A stretch of DNA of 64,000 nucleotides. It comes from Ahaetulla prasina (lineage: Eukaryota; Chordata; Lepidosauria; Squamata; Colubridae). Shown here piece by piece: positions 1-16,859 of the stretch (position 1 is its first letter; each line of letters starts with the position of its first letter). The notes under the pieces are model-generated. The model did no database searches. It was not told the DNA's origin and saw only the letters and a list, made by a program, of their open reading frames with translations. Location of the stretch: the NCBI RefSeq assembly GCF_028640845.1, contig NC_080543.1, positions 97,391,825-97,455,824 on the forward strand, read 5' to 3'. A program made the translations under genes and the position numbers.

Positions 1-60
1 TCAGTGCTGTTGTAACTTCGAATGGTCACTAAATGAACAGTTGTGTCGAAGACTACCTGT
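1..60. repeat. Right end of a mariner-like MITE (family M), cut by the window start
   Basis: The stretch ends in a GACTACCTG terminus followed by TA. It contains the same subterminal text (TGCTGTTGTAACTT, then TAAATGAAC) seen in the full copies at 21496-22307 and 45236-45633. Full copies have terminal inverted repeats beginning CAGGTAGTCCTTGACTTA and are flanked by TA, as Tc1/mariner insertions are. Only the last 60 bases lie in the window. Confidence 0.75.
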
Positions 61-112
61 ATAACTGTGAAAGTGCACCTAAGAAACAGCAAGAAAAAGA
101 AGACAGATACTT

Positions 113-350
113 CTGAATAAGGAATTTGGAGACAGTTATGAGGAATACCACAGATGATGCAAGAAGTAATAAATTCAGGCCTGGAACAAATACAGACTTA
201 TTGTTCCCTTGGGGCAATGATCAGCTTAACAGAAACTCACATACTTTGGGCATGTGAAACAAATGGGTGGTGGACTAAAAAGAATTATTATATGGGAGAC
301 TGAGAAAAATAAAAGGGAAAGCAATGGATAAATAATGGCTATGATAGGAT
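113..350 (+). repeat. BovB (RTE) LINE fragment, 3' part of the ORF
   Basis: A frame around 225-330 reads LTYFGHVKQMGGGLKR and then a basic KNKRESNG-like stretch. This resembles the BovB C-terminal segment (YFGHVMRR, then SLEKxxMLGKxEGKRRRG). No long open frame survives, so this is a decayed copy. The boundaries are approximate. Confidence 0.6.
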
Positions 351-616
351 CAAAGATGTTATTGGAATGTAAGCTAAAGTCAAATGAAAATGGCAAATTA
401 TTTCCCTACAATCACGAGAAGTCAACCCCCCCCCCACTTGATGGCATCTAAATAACTAATCTAGTAGTTTCTTTTCCTTGAATCTCAATTAAAAAAGACA
501 AAATGAAAACATTCTGCCTGAAGTTCTAGAGAACAATTTATAACTGAACTAATACAAAACCAGAAGAACAATGACTCTTATTTTTCTATATTCAGTTTTT
601 ATGCTTTTAATATTTA
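351..616. other. Upstream intergenic DNA, nothing recognised
   Basis: AT-rich sequence with a short C run near 426-436. I see no open frame, structured RNA or repeat that I can name. Confidence 0.6.
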
Positions 617-695
617 TTTGTACACAACCCAGAGTGGTGAGGAAAAAAGGCAATTTCTAAATTTGATAAAAGAATGAATAAATAAATAAATAGTC
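617..695 (+). repeat. LINE 3' tail fragment (L2/CR1 type) ending in (AATA)n
   Basis: The order is an 'acaacccagagtggtgagg' stretch, an AATTT block and then GAATAAATAAATAAATAG. This matches the general layout of squamate LINE tails, in which a conserved 'cccagagt' hairpin precedes an AAATA microsatellite. Body sequence is absent, so the copy is 5' truncated. Confidence 0.45.
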
Positions 696-947
696 CAAAG
701 TGGTCCAAGGCACTCTGATATTCGTCATAGTATGACTCAGATGGTTTCAGTTCAGGGAATTTATTACTCTATAAGGATAAAAAAAATATAAGGACAACCT
801 AGGTTTCATTGAAAAGTAGGTACCTATAGCAGGAAGCTACCTTTCTTAAGTTAGGCCCCTAATGTATTTAGATACTTTTGCCAACTATGTGTCCCAAGGA
901 TGTGTTGGAGAATATTCCCACAACCCATAATTATAAGGCTTCAAGGA

Positions 948-1166
948 CAGTGGTGAAATCCAATTTTTTTACTACCTGTTCTGTTGGCATGGCTTGGTTG
1001 GCATGGCTTGATGGGTGTGGCTTGGTGGGCGTGGCTGGGGAAGAAATCTCCATTCCCACCCCATTCTGGGGCTAACCAGAGGTGGTATTTGCCGGTTCTC
1101 TGAATTTCTCAAAATTTCCGCTACTGGTTCTCCAGAATCTGCCAGAACCAGCTGGATTTCCCCCTG
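948..1166 (+). mobile_element. hAT-type MITE (family H1), diverged copy
   Basis: It begins CAGTGGTGAAATCCAATTTT and ends near ATTTCCCCCTG, matching the better copy at 16051-16311. The interior has the family's repeated GGTGGGCGTGG-type motifs and CTCCATTCCCACCCCA. The flanking 8-mers (ttcaagga and ctgtagga) match at only 5 of 8 positions, so the target duplication has decayed or my boundary is slightly off. Short open frames here are by-products of GC-rich repeat text. Confidence 0.75.
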
Positions 1167-1604
1167 CTGTAGGAGTCACCTCAGTTTTTGTTATTGGGAA
1201 ATAGAGTCTACATTAATTAGATCTGGGATTTTCTGGAAGTGGCTTTCCTACCCCTTCCTGGTGATGTCATATAATTGCCCTGAATAAAGAGATCATACCA
1301 CAAAGACAGAGGGAATACAGTAGTCCTCCTATTGTATAATCAAAAATTACTGGTGGTATCAGGCCTACTATGATCAATGGCCTCTGGCAAGCAGGTTTGA
1401 GGTGAATAGGATCAAGCAACTCTTAACTACCAGACAGCCTTCCTAGTCTTTTTAATTAATCAGAGCCATTACTGATTTTCTTAATGAGTGCCTATGTATT
1501 TTAGGAGTTATGTGTGCTAGACTAGCACCAGGGAGACTCAAGTTCAAGTTCCATCTTATGCAGGCTGTAAGGTCAGCCTAGCACTGTTATCTCAATTATT
1601 TATT
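1167..1604. other. Upstream intergenic DNA, nothing recognised
   Basis: No open frame or repeat family that I can name. A T-rich tract from about 1590 to 1625 belongs to the tail side of the LINE that follows. Confidence 0.55.
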
Positions 1605-2095
1605 TTTTTATTTTTTATTTTTTTATTTGTATAACAGCATACATAAGCATAAGCATGAAGCAACTATATAACATATAAGCATATATATGAATATAAGCAT
1701 GTAATAACTATATAAATTGGGTATAATGAAAGGAAACAGTAGGACGGGAACGGTAGGCACCTTTGTGCTCTTATGCACGCCCCTTATAGACCTCTTAGGA
1801 ATGGGGTGAGGACAATGGTAGACAGTTTTTGGCTAAAGATTTGGGGATTTTGAGTAGAGACCACAGAGTCAGGTAGTATGTTCCAAGCACTAATAACTGT
1901 TATTAGTTTCATGTTTTCTGCAATCAAGATTGAAGCGGTTAACATTAAGTTTAAATCTATTGTTTGCTCTTGTATTGTTGTGATTGAAGCTGAAGTAATC
2001 TTCAACAGGAAGGACATTGCAATAGATGATTCTATGAGTTAAACATACATTTATGAATTTATGAGTTAAACATAAATTCACAGGATTGTTATTGT
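1605..2095 (-). repeat. CR1-family LINE (snake L3-like), 3' end of the ORF, antisense
   Basis: On the - strand, 1784-2017 encodes a peptide containing AWNILPDSVVSTQNPQIF. This fits the conserved C-terminus of CR1/L2/L3-type reverse transcriptases (W-N-x-LP-x-x-VV and then F-K/Q-x-L). The T-rich, TATA-rich left side (1605-1740) corresponds to the 3' UTR and tail. The element is 5' truncated and carries stops, so it is inactive. Assignment to the L3 subgroup is from memory and less certain than LINE identity. Confidence 0.7.
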
Positions 2096-2400
2096 GGTGA
2101 AAAATAGGAGGGGAGTTTTAATTCCTGATTGAAAGGCACAATGTAAAACAAATGAAAAAACCCCCAACAACTTCTGGCTGAGTCCTAAATGATGGGATGA
2201 CATAAAATCACTGTTTTAAATAGGTTGTGGAGGATTTTCACACCAACTTGAAAGAATGACACTGACTTGCGGGCCTTACGATCATGATTGTTCCCACCTA
2301 GTACATCTTTCCCTCACATAAATGAAACAGTTGCCCAGAGCCTGCATTGTTCAGGAAGTTACCTAGAGATACCTTATTTTCTGGAGAGCGAGGCCTAGGT
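2096..2400. other. Proximal upstream DNA of the MAP4K4 promoter
   Basis: Sequence of intermediate composition leading into the CpG-rich promoter. I recognise no repeat and no open frame of note. Confidence 0.5.
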
Positions 2401-3457
2401 GGAAAGCTCTCCGAGACAACTTCTATCCATTGTTTTGGGCCACACCCTGATTGCCTATCGATAGATTCGCTCCAAGGGAGATTTCCCTAGGCAGCCTCTG
2501 CCTGAAAGCAAGAGACGACACCCCCTCCTCCCCTTCTTCTTCTTCTTCTCCCCCCCCCCACTTCCATTTACCCAGAAGTGCTTTGGTTGCGCGTGTTTCC
2601 GCTGGGTTTTCCTGTCGGAGAAAGAAAGAGCGAGCTGTTGGCTTCCTCTGACTTGAGAGTTTATTTTGTATCCTTTCGCACCTCTTTCCTCCCAGCGCTC
2701 GCTTTGTTTCCCTTTCCCAGCGCCGGAGGAAGCTCCCGTGGAAAAACCAGTGTCTCTGCGCTCAGGGCGCAGCAGCAGCAGGAGGAGGAGCAGACAGAGA
2801 ACCAAGGGGTGGGTGGGGGGAAGGAGGGAGGCAGGGAGCGACTGTGTCCGGGTGGCGTTTTATTGTTCGCGTGCTCCGGTGGGCGGGTGGGTGCGAGTTG
2901 GTCTGCGCGCGCGCGCGCGCGCAAGAAAGCCGCCGCCGCCTGCCCTTCTCCCACCGCCGGCTCTTGGGTTCTTATGTTAGATGTAGCTGCCTGGGAAGAG
3001 ACGCCTCTTGGGAGCGCCCGCTCTTTCTTCCCGATGGTGTGAATCCGCTTCAGAGCGACCTTCGCACGAACTGAGATCGAAAAGGAACTATTTTTGAAGC
3101 GGCAAAGAAGTCACGGTAGCCCTACATTGCTCGGTCTCCTCTTTCACCGTAAAGCAAAGCAGCAGCCTCCACCGCCCTCCTTCATCTCCATCTCTCCATT
3201 GAAGAAGAGTTTTACCCCGGACTGAAGAAAGCAAGAAACGGAAGGGCGGAGAGAGAGAGACAGACAGAGAGAGAGAAAGAGAGAGAGAGAGACAGAGAGA
3301 AGAAAAGAAAAGAAAAGATCTTTCTGAGAAGCAGACACAGAAAGAAAGACAGACCGACAGAGACAAATCAAAGGGGTGACGCTTTATATTTTCGCCGTGG
3401 CGTGCTAAGTGCTTGTCTCTTTATTTATATAGTTAAGAAAAATAACAAAAAGGAAAA
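2401..3457 (+). promoter_or_regulatory. MAP4K4: CpG-rich promoter and 5' leader of MAP4K4
   Basis: GC content and CpG density rise sharply from about 2560 to 3070, unlike anything else in the window, as at a housekeeping-type promoter. Visible elements are a pyrimidine tract (about 2519-2560), (GC)9 at 2905-2922, CAG/GAG triplets at 2768-2796, and a GA/GAAAA purine tract (about 3240-3320). No TATA box is obvious. Before the coding start there is a short upstream ORF (ATG at 2974, stop at 3042, 22 codons). From 3037 to 3457 there is no ATG at all, so ribosomes starting in that leader would meet the MAP4K4 start first. The transcription start cannot be set from sequence alone. Long frames on both strands here are GC-rich shadows. 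Confidence 0.8.
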
Positions 3458-3514
3458 ATGGCGAATGACTCTCCTGCAAAAAGTCTGGGAGATATAGACC
3501 TTTCCTCTTTGCGG
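3458..3514 (+). CDS. MAP4K4: MAP4K4 coding exon 1 (19 codons)
   Basis: This exon encodes MANDSPAKSLGDIDLSSLR, the N-terminus of mitogen-activated protein kinase kinase kinase kinase 4, a cytoplasmic Ste20-type Ser/Thr kinase acting upstream of JNK signalling and in cell migration and adhesion. The paralogues TNIK (MASDSPARSL...) and MINK1 start differently, so MAP4K4 is favoured. The start is well supported: the -3 base is A and +4 is G, and an in-frame TAA lies upstream at 3443-3445. The exon ends at a consensus donor (CGG|GTGAGT) in phase 0. Residue 11 is Gly, where the mammalian protein as I recall it has Val. The rest of the protein lies outside the window apart from exon 2. Confidence 0.93.
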
Positions 3515-4081
3515 GTGAGTGTGACTTGGGGCGAGGGGGGGCGGTGAGGATGGAAGGGAAAGCAAGGGAGAAAAGGGCTGCTTGCAGACGATCCTTGGCC
3601 GTCTTGTCTCCCTCCCGCTATCCACACAAAGCGGGCGACGTCTTCCCTGGCGTGGCTTTTGTTGTTCGGAGCTGGGTTGGGGCGGAGGGGGAGGGAAGGA
3701 AGGGAGGGAGGCTGAGAGGAAGACTTGGGATTGTACATTGCGGGGGGTGGGTGGGTGGGAGAAGAAACCTCTGTCATAAGGGATGGGTTGTTACACCCTT
3801 AAAAAAGGCCCTTTACTAGTTAGCTCGTTGGCTTCCCATTTTGTGCCCTGGGCAGAAGCGAGGGGAGGATGAGTCCAGTCTTGGGTTCCTTTCCTTTGTT
3901 TGCATGTATTGGCATGTGCGTAGAAAAACAGGGTGAAACAACTGCACTGCTAAACGGTCCACTCCAGTGTGTGCATTTGGGGATCCAGCAATAATTGCCT
4001 AAAGATAACAATCATGTCTTCTCTCCCCTCCCCTCTCTTTCTCCCAACCATCCTTTCATTTTCCTCACCTTTATTGTGTAG
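3515..4081 (+). other. MAP4K4: MAP4K4 intron 1 (567 bp)
   Basis: The donor is GTGAGT at 3515. The acceptor is a polypyrimidine stretch (about 4018-4070) followed by TTATTGTGTAG ending at 4081. The first 250 bases keep the GC/G-rich character of the promoter. No repeat was recognised. Open frames on both strands here are non-coding by-products. Confidence 0.88.
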
Positions 4082-10826
<6,745 letters not shown>

Positions 10827-10952
10827 CATGGGTGTCATATGCGATCGCGTCACGTGATGTATCATGATATATTGTGACATTTTTTGTCTTTGCGGAGCAG
10901 GGTGGGCGTGGCCTGCACATCCAGCCTATGGGTCACCAGTTTGACACTCCTA
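10827..10952. mobile_element. hAT-type MITE (family H2), 126 bp
   Basis: The ends are CATGGGTGTCA and TGACACTCCTA, imperfect inverted repeats. The interior shares 'gatcgcgtcac', 'gtatcatga' and 'tttgcggagc' with the copy at 41619-41751. The flanking 8-mers are tgttatat (10819-10826) and tgttacat (10953-10960), matching at 7 of 8, which fits an 8-bp hAT target duplication. Confidence 0.8.
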
Positions 10953-11223
10953 TGTTACATTGATGCTATGTTATTCTTTCCATAGTATTAAGGAACTTTT
11001 TTCAACTTTTTTTTTCTTTTCTAAAGGAATTTCTTTCAAATCCTTGTCTTAAGTAGCTAAGAAAAAAACTGAACAACAATTACTGGTATATAAAAATAAA
11101 AGTAGTAGCCTTCAGCTAAAGTACTTTTATTTTATATTCCCAAATAATATGTGTTGTATGGAAGTGTATTATTTAATCAGTATGCCTTGTAGGATTTTTT
11201 TTAATACTTTTGTGCTTCTCCAT

Positions 11224-11690
11224 ATAACAACAACAGAGTTGAAAGGGACCTTGGAGGCCTTCTAGTCCAACCCCCTGCCCAGGCAGGAAACCCTACACCA
11301 TCTCAGACAGATGGTTATCCAACATTTTCTTAAAAATTTCCGGTGTTGGAGCATTCACAACTTCTGCAGGCAAGTCCTTCCACTTATTAATTGTTCTAAC
11401 TGTCAGGAAATTTCTCCTTAGTTCTTCTTTCCTTGATCAGTTTCCACCCATTGCTTCTTGTTCTACCCTCAGGTGCTTTGGAGAACAGCCCGACTCCCTC
11501 TTCTTTGTGGCAACCCCTGAGATATTGGAACACTGCTATCATGTCTCCCCTAGTCCTTTTTATTAAACTAGACATACCCAGTTCCTGCAACCGTTCTTCA
11601 TATGTTCTAGCCTCCAGTCCCCTAATCATCTTTGTTGCTCTTTTCTGCACTCTTTCTAGAGTCTCAGCATCTTTTTTACATCGCGGCAAA
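11224..11690 (-). repeat. CR1 LINE 3' end, antisense
   Basis: The left edge carries the CR1 3' terminus in reverse (aacaacaacagagtt, then 'gggaccttggaggcc' and 'ttctagtccaaccccc'). On the - strand, 11396-11797 stays open and reads LERVQKRATKMIRGLE, then YEERLQELGMSSL and RTRGDMIAVFQYL, the hallmark C-terminal region of CR1 reverse transcriptase. The match fades after a probable frameshift near 11400. The copy is truncated at its 5' side around 11690 and is not functional. Short relics of the same 3' end occur at 19008-19052 and 53349-53386. Confidence 0.9.
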
Positions 11691-13043
11691 GTGATGTAAA
11701 AATGGCAAAGTGATAACCACAAGAGTGCTTTAATAGTATACTTAATATTGTATATAGGGTGTAATAGGGTAAATGGGTGTAAAGAATTTCTGGTCAAAGC
11801 AGAAATAAAGTCAAGGGCCCATTGATGACTTTCTGCACCATCGTATATGGAGAACTGTTAAGATATGCTATTACAAAGATAATAGGTAGTATGTGGTCAG
11901 TTAAGAATGAATATTTATTGAAATCTGGATGGATGTGTGGTTCTTTATTAGATGTTGGGAGAAAGATAAAAATATATTCAGTGTAGCTTAGTATGGAATT
12001 CTTAATAAATGTATGTATTAAAATAAGGAAGAGGGAAAGGAGATATAGGTGCTGAATGAATTAAATATAAATATGAGTGACCAGAAAGAAAGGAGAGAAA
12101 ATATTGGATGAAGTTGAAGAGAATCTGAAAGAGACAGGTAAAAAACTTAAAATACAAAGGTGTGCAGAAGTAGGCTTAAGGGGCTGTATATTAAGTATGT
12201 GCATTCTTTCTTTACTTGTGGACAGTTCCTTAAAGGAGCTCTGTCTCTTCCTTGATGTGCACATAGGATCAAGCAAATGCTGATTGGAAAGCAGGGTCAT
12301 TATGGGATAGTGACAGAGTATGATTTTTTTCTGATTGTGCCAGAAATTGAGGTACAGGGGATTCTTGTTATTTGTGGGAATTAACATTCTGTAAAATCAC
12401 CATGAACACCGAATTAGTGAATACCAAAATCTCAGATGGGAGTGTGTTTGTTGGATAACTCAAATTTTTCACTGTTCTTACTGTGCATGAATGACAGTTC
12501 TGTGATTGATTTTGCAGTTACAAATAAATGTTAACAAGTAGATAAATTCACAAATTTGGAATTTGAAAATAATGCAAATTGACTGTATTGTCTAAAGTGG
12601 GCTCTCCAATCTGCTTGCAGTATTGAAAACCGACTGTAAACTTAAATGTAACTATTGTAGAAAGTATACATGATGTTTGTGTTAGAACACAGAAATATTA
12701 GGGATTGCTTTTGTTTTGAGAATAGTTATAGACCTATGTGTTCTAACTTTTCAGAGAAAGGCAGCAGGGGAAATAATAAGCAAGATTTCTGAATCCAGTT
12801 CAGAAATCTTTAGCTACTTGTTCAGTAATAAATGAATGTTGTCTGACAACTATGGAAAAGATGTAAAACAATTTTAAGTAGAAATAATATTTAGAACACT
12901 TAATACTTCCTTATATAGTGATATGAGATTATGTTGAAACACCTTGTTTAAAGCTGCATATATGAATAAGCATTAATTAGATAGATTCACACATTAAAGT
13001 TTAACTATTAAACTATTTTAGAGCATATGCACTGACAAATTCA
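11691..13043. other. Intron 2, nothing recognised
   Basis: AT-rich unique-looking sequence. The - strand frame at 12061-12387 (108 codons) has low complexity and no family resemblance; I treat it as chance. Confidence 0.55.
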
Positions 13044-13107
13044 TTGTGTGTCCAATAACACTTGGCCAATAAAATTCTATTCTATTCTAAAAATTTTATT
13101 CTATTTG
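13044..13107 (+). repeat. Snake CR1-type LINE tail with (ATTCT)n microsatellite
   Basis: The motif 'cttggccaataaaattcta' is followed by ATTCT repeats and then a degraded second block (ATTTTATTCTATT). This arrangement is the 3' end of a LINE that seeds ATTCT/AGAAT microsatellites in snake genomes (known from published snake repeat surveys). Only the tail is present. Confidence 0.65.
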
Positions 13108-14575
13108 TAGATTATTAAACCACAATGCTGAATTTAAATACATTAAAAACAACTACATATTTTAGTGTGATATGTCACTCTAGAATACTTTTACTTTTTT
13201 TCCCATTGTCTCATATTAATTCTGATTTAGGAAAAAAAACTATCTTGCCATTTGAATAAATATCTATTACCCAAAGAATAATACCAATATTATATTTTTG
13301 TAGTTCCCTCCCCCCGCCCAAATGTGTCTGTTTTTTAAAGAACTCTGCATTTATCATTAATGGAACAAAAGTACAATTTTTAAAAATGAGTTTTTCAAGA
13401 CTCTGGAAACATTCCAGATTCAGGAATTGATTCAACTCTATAACTCAGTTAGAAAATAAGATTTATTCAGTTATATTCTCTCTGCTGAAAGCGGTTTAGC
13501 TTTCTAACTGTATGGGTAATTAAGCAGTTAGTGTCAGCTGTGCTGGGAAAAATGTTCATCACTGTTTGATCATGTGCTAAGAAAGGTATGTGGAGATCTG
13601 CAGATGTTATTATAATATACAGTACCAAATTAGGACTTCTGCTTTGAATTAATGCTATATGTTACGTTGCATAAAGGAGAATTGCACTATTTACAATTCT
13701 GAATTTATAGACAAGGAATGCTAGAAGAATATCTAGTATAGCTCTTTAGCAGAATAGGGTGTTTTATTAGTTAATTCCTGGTTAATTTTCCTTGGAAATT
13801 CTTCTTAAGTACTGGTATGATGTTAACTTCTCAAAGATTGAGCTTTATTCTATGAATGATTTCTTATACCAAGATTCAAAACTTACTTTCCAAACATAGA
13901 TCTATGAACAACAACAAAAAAAGTAACTTAGGGGGCCTCCATTTAAGTATATTAATTATGATTATAGTTAATAATCAGTACAGTGGTTCCAAAAGTTTTA
14001 TGCAGTGTTACAACGTTTATAAAGGAACCTGTTGCATCTAGCCAGTCTTGGTTGATCTCTAGGGAGCTAAAACAGAGATCAGCCTGAGTAGAACTTGGAC
14101 CTGATACCACCAGCAAAACCCATAGCTGTAGTTTAGAGTGGGAAGTTAAACAAGCATTTGGGGGAAAAGCACTGAAAACCCCTTTTCATATTGTTACCAA
14201 GACACTTACCTGGATAGGCCCATAAAATCATTGATGTCAAGCTTGACACAGGGGAGATTTGCCTTAATCAAAGATGTTTCCAAGGGCACACCTTTCATTG
14301 TTTTAAGATGTTCATGGAATTTAAACAAAGCTAAGAAGATTTAAATTATGCATGTCAGAACAAGAAATCCAAAAATTTTCAGTAGGGCTGAAAATATATC
14401 TTAAGTAAGGTAAGCTGCAGGTTATATGGAGTGATCCTATATGTCCTGTAAAACTGTAAAGATGTATTGTTGTAGTCACCACAACTTGATGGCAGTTTTT
14501 CCTTCATGTCTCTAATACGAGGACAGGATTTCATGCTTCACTAGATTTAATAAAAGGCTGTTAAAATAGCAACCT
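13108..14575. other. Intron 2, nothing recognised
   Basis: AT-rich, no named repeat. 'gatttaataaaaggctg' near 14545 precedes the hAT-like element. The small frames at 13211-13435 and 13856-14041 show no family resemblance. Confidence 0.5.
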
Positions 14576-14980
14576 AGCCGTGATGGGGAACCTATGGCAC
14601 ATGTGCCAGAGGTGGTGCACAGAGCGATCTCTCTGGGCACGTGAGCTGTCTCCTGTTGCTCTTTCGGGTTCCGGCACTCCAGCCAGCTGGTCTTCACATG
14701 CGCAGGAGTACCGGAAACTGGAAGAATAGCTGCCCGGTGTGCATGTGCGCACCGGGAAGATGATCTTCTGGTTTTCAGCGTGTGCATGCACACTGGTGAG
14801 CTGGTCCTCATGCGCGCATGCATGCCAGAAACCAGAGGATTAAGTAGCCAGTGCGCATGTGCGCAATGGAAATCAGAAGATCATCTTCTTGGCCCACATG
14901 TACACCTGGCAGCTGCTCTTCCGATTTCTGGCATGCATGCATGTGAACTCATTTTGGCACTTGGTGCCGAAATGAGATCA
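14576..14980 (+). mobile_element. hAT-type element (family H3), right end decayed
   Basis: It starts CGTGATGGGGAACCTATGGCAC and carries alternating purine-pyrimidine runs (tgcgcgcatgcatgc, gtgcgcatgtgcgc) and a 'ggcacttggtgccga' block near the right end. The same layout is seen at 61788-62334 and 53575-53945. The expected ending (…tttgccatcactg) is missing, so I could not define the target duplication. Frames on both strands here are repeat by-products. Confidence 0.7.
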
Positions 14981-14996
14981 CACATAAGGTAATGCT

Positions 14997-15171
14997 CAGT
15001 GGTGGATTAAGGCCCACTGGTGCCCTAAGCATGACAAATCTTGATGCCTCCCTCCTTTGTACATACTGTACAAACAAAACCATTTTTTTTCTTTCTCAAC
15101 TTTGTGGTTCCCCCTTTGGGCCTGATGTCCTAAGCATGTGCTTAGTCTGCTTAATGGTTAATACACCACTG
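14997..15171. mobile_element. hAT-type MITE (family H4), 175 bp, with 8-bp TSD
   Basis: The ends are CAGTGGTGGATTAAGG and TTAATACACCACTG, imperfect inverted repeats. A perfect 8-bp direct duplication, gtaatgct, lies at 14989-14996 and 15172-15179. It was inserted immediately beside the older H3 element. It has no coding capacity. Confidence 0.92.
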
Positions 15172-15179
15172 GTAATGCT

Positions 15180-16023
15180 ACATCTAGAACTACTGGTGTT
15201 CTCTAAGAGTGTTAGAGCTAATCTGTTGCCTGATGTTTAACTATAACATCTAATAACATCCAATTCTTAGTTAAATGTAGTCCAATTCTAGATACTTTCT
15301 GATGTTCTGTTGACTCTTGGGAGATATTCACAACTTATTTGTTGGCAATATTGTTGAGTCCTTCAATCAGTCCTTGCAAAATCTATATATCTGAGAAGTT
15401 TTGGTTTTTGGATGTCATAAAGAAAGGCATGAAACCTTGTTTCTTCTGGCAGAATAACACATTGCAGAGAAAAATTGGGCAGTTATATATGAGAACTGGA
15501 AGAAGTTAGCTAAAATCTTTCAATCCGTCAAAACTTTAAAATGTTTCTTTTATTCTGTTTGATGAAAGAAAAGGCCATAACTACATTTGTAAGTAACCGG
15601 AAGTCTTTTATGGACTTTTTGCTTATAACAGAAAAAATAAGTTATTGATTTATTATGGGTTTGATTAATTAGAAATCATATAATATGCAAAGAATGGAGC
15701 CATCTATAACCTTAGAGAAGATAACATCTAAATGCATTTATATTTGCTCTAAAGAAGATTGTAAGCCACCTTATTTTTTCTTTTTCTTTCTTTTATTTTC
15801 TTCAGTTTACTGATCACTTTTCATGTACTTTTCTTTTTCTCTTTAAATTAGATTGTTTTTCTTTGTAAAAACTTCTTCAATACAAATTAATTAAAATAAA
15901 ATTACTTTTATTAAATGTATATAGCTGCCTATTTCACTGTATTGTCTCTGGATAACTAACACAGTTAAAAAAACAAGCAACAATGAAAATAAAACTTAAC
16001 AACCAATGTTAAGACAGTTGAAG
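15180..16023. other. Intron 2, nothing recognised
   Basis: AT-rich sequence with a pyrimidine-rich tract at 15776-15850. No coding sign. Confidence 0.5.
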
Positions 16024-16025
16024 TA

Positions 16026-16855
16026 CAGTAGTGACCAAAATTGTGGAAACCAGTGGTGAAATCCAATTGCTTTTACTACCGGTTCTGTGGGTGTGGCTTG
16101 GTGGGCGTGGCTTGGTGGGCGTGGCTTGGTGGGCGTGGCAGGGAAGGATTTCCATTCCCACCCCACTCCAGAGGAAAGGATATTGCAAAATCTCCATTCC
16201 CACCCCACTCTGGGGCCAGCCAGAGTTGGTATTTGCCGGTTTTCCGAACTACTCAAAATTTCTGCTATCGGTTCTCCAGAATCTGTCAGAACCTGCTGAA
16301 TTTCACCCCTGGTGGAAACCTTTTTGGAAAACTGTATTTTTGAAGTTTGATGGCTAATAACACCACTTTTTTTTGGAGTTTCAAGATAATCATATTCCAC
16401 TGCTGGAATGGCTTGGGCATAGCCCAGACCTTAACCCAATCAAAAATATATGGAGCTGACTAAAGAAACTTGTTAGTCAGAAGCGACCCAGCAATAAAAC
16501 CCAGTTAATAGAAGCAATCATTCAATCTGGGTTTCACATTATAACAGCTGCAGAACTAAAACATTTTGTTCACTCCATGGGAAGATGTTGTAAGGCCATA
16601 ATTCATGCTAAACGTTACCCAACTATTAACTAACATGGCAATTTTTGTATATCTCATTTTTCTACATGTTTCACTTTTATTCTTTACACTGTAACTGCTA
16701 TTCTAATAGCAAATCCTTCATAAAAGTTCTTGATTAAATTATCTTTCCATTGATATATAATTTTATGGTACTACTCCCCCAAAAAAGTGGTGTTATTAGT
16801 TAGTTTTAGAAAATACATTTTTCCCAAAAGGTTTCCACAATTTTGGCCACTACTG
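16026..16855 (+). mobile_element. Tc1-type transposon, internally deleted, interrupted by a hAT MITE
   Basis: The terminal inverted repeats are long: the left starts CAGTAGTGACCAAAATTGTG and the right, read in reverse complement, starts CAGTAGTGGCCAAAATTGTG. They extend to AATAACACCACTTTTTT once the inserted hAT MITE is removed. TA dinucleotides flank both ends (16024-16025 and 16856-16857). Only the C-terminal third of the transposase remains, in one frame from 16407 to 16632: WLGHSPDLNPIKNIWS, a stop, then LKKLVSQKRPSN, finishing with a natural TAA after AKRYPTIN. In active Tc1 transposases this region holds the last catalytic acid (NPIEN); here it is Lys. With the stop and the lost N-terminal two thirds, the copy is dead. 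Confidence 0.92.
16051..16311. mobile_element. hAT-type MITE (family H1), 261 bp, nested in the Tc1 element
   Basis: The ends are CAGTGGTGAAATCC and GAATTTCACCCCTG, inverted repeats of about 14 bp. A perfect 8-bp duplication, gtggaaac, lies at 16043-16050 and 16312-16319 and splits the left inverted repeat of the Tc1 copy. The interior has four tandem copies of a TGGGCGTGGCTTGG-like motif and two copies of CTCCATTCCCACCCCACTC. The family also occurs at 948-1166 and 52108-52392. Confidence 0.95.
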
Positions 16856-16859
16856 TAGC

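Noticed and set aside
2455..3371. Several 75-154-codon frames on both strands across the promoter
   Set aside because: They overlap each other in GC-rich or purine-rich low-complexity DNA and encode homopolymeric peptides (poly-S, poly-L, poly-R). They are by-products of composition.
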